Made by a program: the position numbers and the translations under genes | Shown: positions 34,620 through 42,858 of the stretch, in pieces | Numbering within the stretch: the stretch's first letter is position 1 | Layout: each line of letters opens with the position of its first letter | The notes under the pieces: generated by a model | The model's database searches: none | What the model saw: the letters and a program-made list of their open reading frames with translations, nothing else | What the model was told of the DNA's origin: nothing | NCBI GenBank assembly: GCA_965247665.1 | Contig: CBDFHH010000005.1 | Coordinates: 1,674,001-1,738,000 of the forward strand | Direction of reading: 5' to 3' | Origin: CAUZWH01 sp965247665 | Lineage (GTDB): Bacteria > Pseudomonadota > Alphaproteobacteria > SHVV01 | DNA length: 64,000 nt

Positions 34620-35816
34620 GTGAAGCGATTCGACCTCGCCCTGTTCGTGCTTGCCGCCGGCTTCGTGCTGTTGCTGTTCACCGGCGGTACACGATTCGTG
34701 ATGGGTCTGACGCTCGGTCCGATGACCGATGACCTCCAATGGAGCCGCGGGACGCTCTCCTTCATCACGCTCGTGTTCCTTGTGGTGTCGTCGCTGGCGC
34801 TCCCGTTCGCGGGTCGCCTCGTCGACCGCTACGACACCCGCCTGGTGCTGGCCGTTTCGACGCTTGTCGCTTGCCTGGGCGTTGGCATGATGGGCCTCAT
34901 CGAAACGCCCCTCCAAGCGGTGGTGCTGTACGGGGTTGTGTTCGGCGCTGCAACCGCCTGCACCTCGGTCCCGGCAATCGGCGTCATGATCAGCCGCTCG
35001 TTTCCCGATCGCATGGGCCTGGCCAACGGCGTCGCGATATCGGGATCGGGTATTGGTCAATTGCTCATCGTTCTCGCCCTGACGGCACGGATCGAAGACT
35101 GGGGTTGGCGCGGCTCTTTCGTAGCGCTCGGCATTGCCGGCGCGATCCTGGTCCTGCCGATGACGTTCTTCGCCGTGGCGCCGCGCGATCACGGCGCGGC
35201 CCAACGCAGCACGGTCATCGGCCAATTGACGGCGACCGATGCCTTGCCGTTGCGCTCGATCGTGCGCTCGCGACCGTTTTGGCTGCTGGTTGCGATCTAC
35301 GGAATTTGCGGGTTCCAGGATCACTTCGTGGCCCTGCATGTCGTCGAGTTCGCGCGCGACAACGGCGTCGGTTCGCTGCTCGCGCGTAATTTGTTCGCGT
35401 TCATGGGGCTGTTCGGGGTGGCGGGGGTGGTCGGTTCGGGCTATCTGTCGGATCGGCTCGGCCCGATCATGCCGACCGCAATTTGCTTTGCCCTGCGAAG
35501 CGCGATCTTCGCGATGGTCGTCGTCAGCAATGAACCGATCGCGATTGCCGCATTCGCGCTGCTCTACGGCCTGACGTTTTGGATGACCGCGCCGCTTTCG
35601 GCAGTGTATACGCGCGAGCATTTCGGGACCGCCCATCTGGGCACCATCAACGGCATCATCACCATGGTTCACAACGGCTTCGGCGGACTGGGCGCTTATG
35701 CCGGCGGGGTCGTGTTCGATAGCTACGGCAACTACCAGCCGATGCTGCAGCTTCTGCTTGGGATGGCGATCCTGGCTCTACTGCTGACTCCGGGAATACG
35801 CGCGCGGCGGGCGTGA
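34620..35816 (+). CDS. Major facilitator superfamily transporter
   Basis: From GTG 34620 this gives ~398 residues with about twelve hydrophobic segments. The MFS loop 2-3 signature is GRLVDRYDTRLVLA. The symmetrical loop in the second half is GYLSDRLGPIMP. Opening segment: LALFVLAAGFVLLLFTGGTRFVMGLTLGPMTDDLQWSRG, typical of oxalate/formate-antiporter-like and monocarboxylate MFS proteins. It likely moves a small organic acid across the inner membrane. The open frame extends 74 codons upstream, but that part has no membrane character. It ends before a bidirectional terminator. Confidence 0.88.
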   Translation: MKRFDLALFVLAAGFVLLLFTGGTRFVMGLTLGPMTDDLQWSRGTLSFITLVFLVVSSLALPFAGRLVDRYDTRLVLAVSTLVACLGVGMMGLIETPLQAVVLYGVVFGAATACTSVPAIGVMISRSFPDRMGLANGVAISGSGIGQLLIVLALTARIEDWGWRGSFVALGIAGAILVLPMTFFAVAPRDHGAAQRSTVIGQLTATDALPLRSIVRSRPFWLLVAIYGICGFQDHFVALHVVEFARDNGVGSLLARNLFAFMGLFGVAGVVGSGYLSDRLGPIMPTAICFALRSAIFAMVVVSNEPIAIAAFALLYGLTFWMTAPLSAVYTREHFGTAHLGTINGIITMVHNGFGGLGAYAGGVVFDSYGNYQPMLQLLLGMAILALLLTPGIRARRA

Positions 35817-35996
35817 TGCCGAACCGCAACCGCTGCGGCGCCCGGCGGTCGGCAAAACCGTGCCGATCGGGAACCGGCACCGCCGCGTTTGACGACGCGG
35901 GATTACGTGTGCCGCGGCGGGGTCGCGGCACACGGCTCAAGCGGCAGCTGCGAGCGTAGGCTGGGCTGCGTCGGTTGGTTGCATCGTCCGAAAAGA

Positions 35997-36023
35997 AAAG
36001 CCCCGGTATCGAACCGGGGCTTT
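35997..36023. terminator. Bidirectional rho-independent terminator
   Basis: AAAGCCCCGGT (35997-36007) and ACCGGGGCTTT (36013-36023) form a perfect 11-bp stem with a 5-base loop. A-rich sequence on the left and T-rich on the right give a U-tract on both strands. It sits between the convergent MFS gene and the binding-protein gene. Confidence 0.85.
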
Positions 36024-36060
36024 GCGTTTATTGCTCTCGTTTAGCGCCTACGAACGCCAG

Positions 36061-37212
36061 CTAACCACCCCAGCGCTCGAGTCTGCCGTTCTCGCCGAGC
36101 CGGACCAATATCGGTTCCGAGCGATACGCGTCCGGAAGATCCTGGGAGCGAAACGAGACCATACCGCTGATGGTGTCCATGTCCGTGATCGTCAGGAACG
36201 CGTCCGACACGTCCTTGCGATCGAGCGACTTGGCGCTCTCAAGCACCCTTGCCAATACATTGACCGCATCATAGACCGACGTCTCGTACGGATCGGGATC
36301 CTGGTCCGCCTTGCCGGTACGTTCGCGCCAGAACTTGATCCAGTTCTGCACGATCGGGCGCTGGTCGGACGAGGTATAGATGGACGAACCGATGGCGCCG
36401 ATCCCTTTGCCCTTGGAGAGTTCCCAAAAATCGCGACCCACCACCGTGTAGCCGGTGTCGGAGATCTGGGCATCGATGCCGCGCTCGCGCAGCTGCAGGG
36501 CGAACTTGCCGCCGTCGTCCGATTGATGACTCAGCACGACCAGATCCGGGCGTTTGCTGCGAATCGCCGCGACCTGTGAGGCGAAGTTGGTTTCCTTTTG
36601 TTTGGAGCCGACATCGGTGACGATCTCCATACCGACATCGGCGATGTATTTACGTCCGAGCTTGGCGTTGTAGACCGTGAAGTCGTCGTCGATCGTGTAG
36701 CTCAGCCCGACCGTCTCGGTTCCGAGCTTCTCGTTCAGCTTCTGATATTGCACCGGCAACACCAGTTGCGGCACCGGCAGGTAGCGATAGATCCACTTGC
36801 CTTGGTCGGGGTAAACCCAGTTGGCGCCCGAGGTGGGTGAGAACGTCGCCATGTTACAGGTCTTGGCGATCTCGTAGATCGCGAACAGCTGCTTCGAGGC
36901 AACCGGGGCGACGAAGGTCGGGATCGCGTCGTTGGCGCAAATGCGCCGATACTCTGCGATCAGGGAGGCGGTCTCGGAACGAGCGTCGACCTGGTACAGC
37001 TCGAGCTTGTGGCCGCGCACGCCACCGGCTTTGTTGATCTCCTCGGCGGCAAGCGTTGCGCCGCGCCACAGGCGCAGACCGAAGGGCGCAAAATTTCCAG
37101 TGAAATTAGACGCAAATGGTATGCGCAGGACCTTGTCCTGGGCGACGGCGCTGCCGCCGATAAGGATCGACAGGGCGAGAGTCGCCATGCCCAGTGCAAA
37201 AAACTTCTTCAC
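36061..37212 (-). CDS. ABC transporter substrate-binding protein, branched-chain amino acid (Peripla_BP_6) type
   Basis: GTG 37212 follows GGGAGG, giving 383 residues with a signal peptide (VKKFFALGMATLALSILIGGSAVAQ, cleavage after AVA/AQ). The mature part begins KVLRIPFASNFTGNFAPFGLRLWRGATLAAEEINKAGGVRGHKLELYQVDARS, the classic type I periplasmic fold of LivJ/K-like receptors. C-terminal part: YETSVYDAVNVLARVLESA. In catabolic regions such receptors often bind aromatic acids, amides or urea. No permease or ATPase gene is adjacent. It may supply the substrate of the NicX-like operon nearby. Confidence 0.88.
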   Translation of the reverse strand: MKKFFALGMATLALSILIGGSAVAQDKVLRIPFASNFTGNFAPFGLRLWRGATLAAEEINKAGGVRGHKLELYQVDARSETASLIAEYRRICANDAIPTFVAPVASKQLFAIYEIAKTCNMATFSPTSGANWVYPDQGKWIYRYLPVPQLVLPVQYQKLNEKLGTETVGLSYTIDDDFTVYNAKLGRKYIADVGMEIVTDVGSKQKETNFASQVAAIRSKRPDLVVLSHQSDDGGKFALQLRERGIDAQISDTGYTVVGRDFWELSKGKGIGAIGSSIYTSSDQRPIVQNWIKFWRERTGKADQDPDPYETSVYDAVNVLARVLESAKSLDRKDVSDAFLTITDMDTISGMVSFRSQDLPDAYRSEPILVRLGENGRLERWGG

Positions 37213-37413
37213 GATTGGCCTCCCTCTCATACATGCGTTGGTCGACGCCGGCGCCGACGTTTCCCTGGCGCCGACGTTTCCATTGTATCCGCAGACCCGC
37301 GCATTCACCATGACCGCGTCGTCCGACGGTCGCTGTCGGCGGTGCCCCGTACGACTTTCGCCGCCCTCGCTCGTTGCATAGGCTCGATTCGACGAGTTGG
37401 ACCGGAGGAACCC

Positions 37414-37764
37414 ATGACCACGGGTGCACACACGGTGGTGTTCAGCAAGGATGACGATGCCGACCGCGCCTTTTTTCGCGACGTCCTCGGCTTCAAACAT
37501 GTCGATGTCGGGCACGGTTGGTTGATCTTCGGCATGCCGGGCGGTGAGACCGCGTTTCATCCCTCGGACAACAACGGCGTCCACGAGCTCTATCTTATGT
37601 GCGACGACCTCGAGGCGGAAATGGCGTCGTTAGCGGAGAAGGGGGTCGCGTGCGCCGGGGTCGAAGAGTTGCAGTGGGGATCGCTGACCAGCTTCGGGCT
37701 CCCGGGCGGCGGCCGGATCGGGCTCTATCAGCCCAAGCACGAGACCGCGTTGAACCTCTACTGA
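37414..37764 (+). CDS. VOC superfamily protein, 116 aa
   Basis: GGAGG precedes ATG 37414. The single VOC unit reads AHTVVFSKDDDADRAFFRDVLGFKHVDVGHGWLIFGMPGGETAFHP, then HELYLMCDDLEAEMASLAEKGVACA and FGLPGGGRIGLYQPKH. The expected ligand His of the first strand is present in HTVVFS; the terminal Glu position is replaced by Gly/Leu in GRIGLYQP, so metal binding may be altered. A GloA- or FosA-like fold in a dimer is expected. It is convergent with the luciferase-like gene, 9 bases apart. Confidence 0.8.
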   Translation: MTTGAHTVVFSKDDDADRAFFRDVLGFKHVDVGHGWLIFGMPGGETAFHPSDNNGVHELYLMCDDLEAEMASLAEKGVACAGVEELQWGSLTSFGLPGGGRIGLYQPKHETALNLY

Positions 37765-37773
37765 CACCCGCCT

Positions 37774-38814
37774 TCAGTCGAGCTGCGGCATCACTTTGGT
37801 CGCCAACAGCTCCATCGACTTGGCGACTTTCTCGTGCTCCATGCCGCCGGGGCTCATGTTCGAGATGATGAAGTTGACCTTGCACTCGTCGCGCAGCCAC
37901 CGCAGGTGGTTGACGACGTAGTCAACGTCACCGATCCAAAGCAGATCGTTCTCGACGATCTTGTCGAAGGTCAGCGAGCGAATATAACTGGCGAGTTGCT
38001 CCTGAAACGCGAACCGCTCGGGGTAGGTCTCGCCTTCGGGCAAGGTCCACATATCGGCGAAATCCTCGAGCAGCCACTCGACGCTCTCGCGCGCCTCCTT
38101 GCGCGCTCCGGCGACGGTGTCGCCGACGAAGATGTGCGGATGCGCGACCCGGTAGATGTCGTTGCGCCCGGTTTCCTGCACGATCGCGTCGAGGTGTCGG
38201 AAATTCTCCTTGACCTTGGTCAGCGGGCTGAACGACGCGCCGACCATCGGTGTGATGTCCCGTTCGAGCGCGGCTCTCATCGATCCGGCGTGCAGCGTCG
38301 GCGTCCACAGTGGCGGATGCGGCCGTTGCACCGGCATCGGGTTCACGGCCACCTCGGCGATCTTGTAGTACTTGCCCTCATAGCTAAACGGCTCGCCGGT
38401 CCATGCCTTGAGAATGATCTCGAGACATTCCTCGTAGCGTGGTTGCGATTCCAGCCAGTCAATCCCGTAGCCGTCGAACTCCATCTTGAAGGCACCGCGC
38501 CCGACGCCGAACTCGAGCCGTCCGTCGCAGAGGATATCCAGCGTCGCGTAGTCCTGCGCTACTTCGAGCGGGTTGTGCCACGGTAGGACGCTGACGGCCG
38601 TGCCGAGCCGAATGCGTTCGGTCCGCGCCGCCATGTTGGCGAGCGTGACCACCGGCGAGGGGCGGCCGTGACGGCAAAACGAGTGTTCGGCCAGGAACAG
38701 GGCGTCGAAGCCGAGCCGATCGGCGAGCTCGGCCTCGTCGACGCGGCTGCGATAGACCGTGTCGTAGTCCTGGTCTTGGCGGCACTGGATGTTGATGAAC
38801 GCCGCAAATTTCAT
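37774..38814 (-). CDS. Luciferase-like (LLM) flavin-dependent monooxygenase
   Basis: The 346-residue TIM-barrel protein starts MKFAAFINIQCRQDQDYDTVYRSRVDEAELADRLGFDALFLAEHSF. It continues with RIRLGTAVSVLPWHNPLEVAQDYATLDILCDGRLEFGVGRGAF, the canonical LLM block of bacterial-luciferase-like monooxygenases (LuxA-type with YTLTDPLE-like regions). Such enzymes use FMNH2 and O2 to hydroxylate or open rings. It is the last gene of a four-gene operon with a NicX-like dioxygenase, separated by only 21 bases, so it likely performs the hydroxylation step before ring cleavage. A GAGGAGAGCGG site precedes the ATG. Confidence 0.88.
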   Translation of the reverse strand: MKFAAFINIQCRQDQDYDTVYRSRVDEAELADRLGFDALFLAEHSFCRHGRPSPVVTLANMAARTERIRLGTAVSVLPWHNPLEVAQDYATLDILCDGRLEFGVGRGAFKMEFDGYGIDWLESQPRYEECLEIILKAWTGEPFSYEGKYYKIAEVAVNPMPVQRPHPPLWTPTLHAGSMRAALERDITPMVGASFSPLTKVKENFRHLDAIVQETGRNDIYRVAHPHIFVGDTVAGARKEARESVEWLLEDFADMWTLPEGETYPERFAFQEQLASYIRSLTFDKIVENDLLWIGDVDYVVNHLRWLRDECKVNFIISNMSPGGMEHEKVAKSMELLATKVMPQLD

Positions 38815-38835
38815 GGCTTCCGCTCTCCTCGGACC

Positions 38836-39879
38836 TTAGCGGCCGTCGACAAGCCTACCTTCCACGACCACCGCTTCGTTGTCGACTTGGATCGTGCATC
38901 GGCGCATGGGAATGTCGAAATGGCAGCGGCTGCGGCGGCCGGCCGCGTAGTTCGGGCCGGTCGAAATCAAGAAGTTGCCGGCGAAGCTACGGCCGTCTAC
39001 GCCGGCCGATTCGCTCCGGGCGTAAAACGACAAGGCATCCCACAACGCATTCTCGTGCAGGCCCCAGCCGACATGCGAGATGCCATAGGCGTTGCGATCG
39101 TTCCAGCGCGCGAAATAGTCGCGCAGGAGTTCCGCGTCCAAGCCGGTGCCGACGATCTCTTCGACGAAACCGTCCTTGAAGCGCAGCGAAACCGGGCTTT
39201 CGACATATCGATAGAATGGAAAGACGATGTCGCCGCAGGCCAACGCCACCTCGCCATCGACCCTGCTCGACGCCGGATAGGCGACCACGGCACAGGTCGC
39301 CCAGGTCGCCGAAGTGCCGGGTTTGTCGCAGAAGCCATAGGCACCCTTGACGACCGCCCCGGACAGATCGACCCTTAGATCGGTGCCGGCCTGCGAGGTA
39401 ACGGTCATTTCCTTGGTGCGGCTTAGACGCTCGACGGCGCGGTCGATGCGGCGGTTGCGCTCGGCGGTCGGCAGCAACCGCTCCAACGCGTCCGGCGGTT
39501 CTTTGATCAGTAGGGTCCGAGTTCCGCTACCGAGGATGTCGCCGCGCTGCCTTGAATGGATCAAGCCGTCGAGGCTGAGATCGACGATGAAATCGACCGA
39601 TTTCAGCAACTCCGTGACCTCGGGATAGTCGTCGAGAACGTTGGAACTGGCGTTGCCGCGGCTGATGCTTGGAACGCCGCCGTCGGCTGGCGCACGCGTC
39701 GGCAGCGACAGCCGGAACGGCCGTGCCCCCATCGCCGCCAAAGCGCTGTGGGCGGCGTCGACATAGTCTTCGCGGGTTTCGGATTCGGTGAGAATCGCGG
39801 CGCTTTCGCCTTCGGCGACCGCGCACCACCGAAACTCCTCCATGAACAAGGAGGTCAGCGCCGCATTTGTGAGGGGCAT
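38836..39879 (-). CDS. NicX-like (M29-peptidase-fold) ring-cleavage dioxygenase
   Basis: The ~347-residue protein resembles 2,5-dihydroxypyridine 5,6-dioxygenase (NicX) in architecture. Shared blocks include VVDLSLDGLIHS-like, ILGSGTRTLLIKEPPDALERLLPT, CGDIVFPFYRYV, YGISHVGWGL, GRSFAGNFLISTGPN and SRCHFDIPMRRC. The His of ISHVGWGL and the H-x-D of RCHFDIPMR correspond to the iron ligands known for NicX (His265, His318, Asp320). Family knowledge: NicX opens N-heterocycles to N-formylmaleamate. ATG 39879 is chosen because GGAGG lies 8 bases upstream; a GTG at 39885 is too close. Substrate here is inferred. Confidence 0.8.
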   Translation of the reverse strand: MPLTNAALTSLFMEEFRWCAVAEGESAAILTESETREDYVDAAHSALAAMGARPFRLSLPTRAPADGGVPSISRGNASSNVLDDYPEVTELLKSVDFIVDLSLDGLIHSRQRGDILGSGTRTLLIKEPPDALERLLPTAERNRRIDRAVERLSRTKEMTVTSQAGTDLRVDLSGAVVKGAYGFCDKPGTSATWATCAVVAYPASSRVDGEVALACGDIVFPFYRYVESPVSLRFKDGFVEEIVGTGLDAELLRDYFARWNDRNAYGISHVGWGLHENALWDALSFYARSESAGVDGRSFAGNFLISTGPNYAAGRRSRCHFDIPMRRCTIQVDNEAVVVEGRLVDGR

Positions 39880-39900
39880 GTGCACATCCTCCCGGTTGCT

Positions 39901-40782
39901 CTATTCGAAAGATCCGAAAAAGCCGGCCGCGAGCCGGTTGAACTCCAACTGTTTCTCGCGGAAGGCGAAGTGGCCGGCACGATTGGCGACATGCATGGAT
40001 ACCGCCGCGAAGTTTGATGCCAGCAGATCGAATACCTTTAGACCCATAGGGTCCAGCGGTGCCGAAGGATCGTCGCGACCCCAATGGATCAGCGTCGGCG
40101 TGCGAAATTCCCCGCCGGCGATGCGTGCGATGGTTCGTTCCTTGTCGCGATCTATGCTGGGCTCGAAAACCGCGGGGCCGAGCGACGCCATCTTGTCTCG
40201 CGCGCGGGACGATTTCTCGAGGTGGTAGATCCGATGCCACTCGTCGACCCAGGCATCGGTGACAATGGCGCCGGAGAAACACATCACCTCGGCGCGATAA
40301 CGTACCCATTCGCGGGTTCCCGCTTGGAAAGGCGCTTCGCGGCGTACTTTCCGGCTGAATTCGGGAATCGCGCCGACACCGGGAGTCATGGATGCGCTGT
40401 TGCACAGGATGAAAGCGCGCACGAGCTCGGGGCGATCCAGGCACAGCGCGACGCCGTTGTAGGCGCCGCGCGACTGGCCGATCAGAAATATGCGGTCGAG
40501 GCCCAGCGCGCGAACGAAACCCTCGACATGACCGGTCATGCGCTCGATCGTGTAGTCCGCGTCCGATTGGGGGTTGCCGGTTTCACCGTGACCGAGCTTG
40601 TCGAGCGCATAGACGTGGAAATACTCCGCGAGTAGGTCGAAATTCTCAACGAAGATATCGAACGAAGAGCCTGTGCCGATGGCGCCGCCATGGACCAGCA
40701 CCAGCGGCGCGCCCGCGCCCTTCTCGAAATACCGCGTGCGGATACCGTCGACGTCTACGAAGCCTAAATTTTGCGAATTCAC
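39901..40782 (-). CDS. Alpha/beta hydrolase, meta-cleavage-product or formylamide hydrolase type
   Basis: The 293-residue protein has the fold's motifs: PLVLVHGGAIGTGSSFDIF (oxyanion HGG), DKLGHGETGNPQ, nucleophile elbow FLIGQSRGAYNG (Ser), acid in IHWGRDDPSAPLDP (Asp), and catalytic His in NRAGHFAFREKQ. Relatives hydrolyse ring-cleavage products (BphD/MhpC) or, in the nicotinate pathway, N-formylmaleamate (NicD). Directly upstream of the NicX-like gene in transcription order, with a 21-base gap, it most likely processes the cleavage product. The nucleophile context GQSRG differs from BphD's GNSMGG. Confidence 0.87.
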   Translation of the reverse strand: MNSQNLGFVDVDGIRTRYFEKGAGAPLVLVHGGAIGTGSSFDIFVENFDLLAEYFHVYALDKLGHGETGNPQSDADYTIERMTGHVEGFVRALGLDRIFLIGQSRGAYNGVALCLDRPELVRAFILCNSASMTPGVGAIPEFSRKVRREAPFQAGTREWVRYRAEVMCFSGAIVTDAWVDEWHRIYHLEKSSRARDKMASLGPAVFEPSIDRDKERTIARIAGGEFRTPTLIHWGRDDPSAPLDPMGLKVFDLLASNFAAVSMHVANRAGHFAFREKQLEFNRLAAGFFGSFE

Positions 40783-40788
40783 GGCGGC

Positions 40789-41364
40789 TCACACCTCGTC
40801 CCGGTCGGACTCCCCGTCGCACGGTAGCGGAAACTTGTCGAGCAACGGAAGGTAGCGATCTTCGAGGTCGATCTTCAGCGCTGCCAACAGACGCACGGTA
40901 CCGGTATAGACCGCAATCGTCGCGAGCAGGTCGACCAACGACTGATCGTCGAACGCCGCACGCAGGACGGCGAAGGTGACATCATCGAGATCGCCGTCGC
41001 GCGCGATCTGGCGAGCGGCTTCCAACACGGCGCGGTCGAGCGCCGCCAACCCGGTCGTCCGGCCGCCGGATTCCTCGGCGATGGCGCGAATATCGTCGTC
41101 CGACACGCCCGAATTCTGCGCCAGTTCGATATGGTGCGAATATTCGTAAACCGAGCCCATCGCATAGCCGACCTGGATGATCGCCATTTCTCGCAGCCGA
41201 GCATCGAGCGGGCTGTCGTCGCGAATATACAACGCGGTTTCGAGCAGGTGGCGGGCCATCGCAGGGCTGTGGGCGAGCAGCCGCACGATGTTGATATCGC
41301 GCGCCAGCATGTCGTGATCCTCGGGCCGCATTTGCGCGTCGCTCAAATATTTCAGACGTGCCAT
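40789..41364 (-). CDS. Carboxymuconolactone decarboxylase (CMD/AhpD-like) family protein
   Basis: The 191-residue all-helical protein contains LREMAIIQVGYAMGSVYEYSHHIELAQNSGVSDDDIRAI, the CMD motif with E...HH in place of the AhpD CxxC pair, so it is not a classical peroxidase. CMD-family proteins decarboxylate lactones or act as uncharacterised catabolic partners. It is the first gene of the minus-strand operon with the hydrolase, NicX-like and LLM genes (6-base gap). The divergent GFA gene starts about 120 bases away. The last residues are rich in Asp/Glu. Confidence 0.85.
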   Translation of the reverse strand: MARLKYLSDAQMRPEDHDMLARDINIVRLLAHSPAMARHLLETALYIRDDSPLDARLREMAIIQVGYAMGSVYEYSHHIELAQNSGVSDDDIRAIAEESGGRTTGLAALDRAVLEAARQIARDGDLDDVTFAVLRAAFDDQSLVDLLATIAVYTGTVRLLAALKIDLEDRYLPLLDKFPLPCDGESDRDEV

Positions 41365-41481
41365 CGATGCTCCACTCCCCGGTGTCGGCGCGGTTCTATT
41401 TCCGCGCGTCGACGTTTTCGGATAGCTTGTTGTCCGTCATACACCGAGCCGCGACAGGAGCGGCACAGCGGAGGAGTAAAC

Positions 41482-41886
41482 ATGAAAATCGATGGGGGAT
41501 GCCATTGCGGGTTCATCACCTACGAAGCGGAGATCGACCCTGAAAAGGTCGTGATTTGTAACTGTACCGATTGCCAGCGTTTGTCGGGATCGTCGTTTCG
41601 CACCGTTGCGTTTACGGTCGAGAATGGCTTCAAGCTGCGGTCGGGCGAGCTCAAGGTGTATCTCAAGACCGGCGGCAGCGGCAACAAGCGCCAGCAGGCT
41701 TTTTGCCCCGAATGCGGGTCGTCGATTTACTCGACGTCGGAGGAGGGCGGGCCGCTCTACGGTATCCGCACGGGCTCGATCAACCAGCGCGATCAGCTGG
41801 TGCCGAAGGTCCGCATCTTTAGCCGATCCGAGGCGTCCTGGATCGATCAGATACCGTCGATGCCGAAGGTCGAAGGCGCGCCCTAG
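41482..41886 (+). CDS. GFA (glutathione-dependent formaldehyde-activating) family zinc protein
   Basis: GAGGAG precedes ATG 41482. The 134-residue protein starts MKIDGGCHCGFITYEAEI and has three Cys motifs: CHC (about residues 7-9), CNCTDCQRLSG and FCPECGSSIYS. These bind structural and catalytic zinc in the Mss4-like fold. Family members bind glutathione-hydroxymethyl adducts or are of unknown function. Formaldehyde or formyl release by the neighbouring NicX/hydrolase genes would give this protein a natural role, but that is speculation. Confidence 0.9.
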   Translation: MKIDGGCHCGFITYEAEIDPEKVVICNCTDCQRLSGSSFRTVAFTVENGFKLRSGELKVYLKTGGSGNKRQQAFCPECGSSIYSTSEEGGPLYGIRTGSINQRDQLVPKVRIFSRSEASWIDQIPSMPKVEGAP

Positions 41887-41916
41887 CTAGGCATTGCATC
41901 TCGCGAGGCCGGAACG

Positions 41917-42336
41917 ATGAACATGATCACCGAACCCAAGATCGTTCGGCTCGATGCGTCGGAGAAGATCTCGTTCGGACCCGATGCGTCCTACCAGCCG
42001 CTGCTGGCCGACGGCGATACGCCAATCTTCCTCGGCATCCAGACCTCCGAACCCGGGTACGAAACCGAGCCGCATTCGCACCCCTATGTCGAAACCCTGT
42101 TCGTGCTCGAAGGCGAGGCCGAGCTGTGGTTGGTGGGTCACGAAGACGAAGCGACACGGTTGCAAGCGGGCGACTGCGCCGCCTTGCCGCCCAATCGACC
42201 GCACGGTTTTCGCGTCGTGGGCGGCCGCCCGCTGCGGACGCTCGGCATCCATGCCAATCCCGAGCGTATCGCCGATTTTGTCGACGGTTTCGAAACCGAC
42301 GCACATGGCTACGCATTGCATTGGCAGGAGAAATAG
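41917..42336 (+). CDS. Cupin-domain protein, 139 aa
   Basis: This single-domain cupin has motif 1 EPHSHPYVETLFVLEGEAELWLVG (His, His, Glu ligands) and motif 2 LQAGDCAALPPNRPHGFRVVGG (His ligand). The size and the opening KIVRLDASEKISFG resemble small mononuclear cupins acting as isomerases, dioxygenases or regulatory sensors. It lies 30 bases after the GFA gene, and the two probably form a transcript. Substrate unknown. It is unrelated in sequence to the duplicated 208-residue cupins at 24 and 33 kb. Confidence 0.85.
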   Translation: MNMITEPKIVRLDASEKISFGPDASYQPLLADGDTPIFLGIQTSEPGYETEPHSHPYVETLFVLEGEAELWLVGHEDEATRLQAGDCAALPPNRPHGFRVVGGRPLRTLGIHANPERIADFVDGFETDAHGYALHWQEK

Positions 42337-42445
42337 ACCTGGCGAAACGAACCGGCGGCCCCCGCCAAGCGGGCTCGAAGCGTCTTTCGATCCGAGGCGA
42401 CGTCGACATCGACGCCGGACCGCGGCAATTCGGGTTCACTCGGTC

Positions 42446-42856
42446 TTTAACCGACAGCACGAGCTGCGTCTGAGAGAGCTGCGCGGCCAACTTGCCGTCT
42501 TCCGTCGTAACCCGGGTTCGTCACACCATCCTGCGCACCTGCGGTGAACCGGCGTGCGCCTTGCCCGTCACGCGCGTTCCGACGGCGACGCCCGGCGAGA
42601 AATTGGTCTTGCTTTCGATCGTTGGGGTGTGAGCGCCGTCCGGCAGGTCGAGAATCATGCCTGCCGCACCAAGCGTATCGGCGAACGCCATGATCGCACC
42701 GCCATGGGCCACCGCCGGTAGCGTGCACAATTCGTCGCGAATCTTGAGCTCGGCGGCGACACGATCCAATTCGGCAACGGCAAAACGAACGCCGAGCAGA
42801 GCGGCGAACGGCGGCATATGTTCATGGTGTTCATAGAGTGTGGCGCGGCGATCCAC
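42446..42856 (-). pseudogene. PaaI-like hotdog thioesterase interrupted by an in-frame TGA
   Basis: Residues 1-111 form a hotdog domain (ELCTLPAVAHGGAIMAFADTLGAAGM with the HGG active-site motif, TPTIESKTNFSPGVAVGTRVTG). The frame ends at TGA 42521-42523 after VRRMV. It resumes directly with RTRVTTEDGKLAAQLSQTQLVLSVK, the normal last strands of PaaI proteins, where a Trp commonly precedes this block (VW.TR). A single G-to-A change of TGG to TGA explains it. Intact relatives hydrolyse aryl-CoA thioesters. It starts 3 bases after the luciferase-like gene, in the same operon. Confidence 0.7.
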
Positions 42857-42858
42857 GA

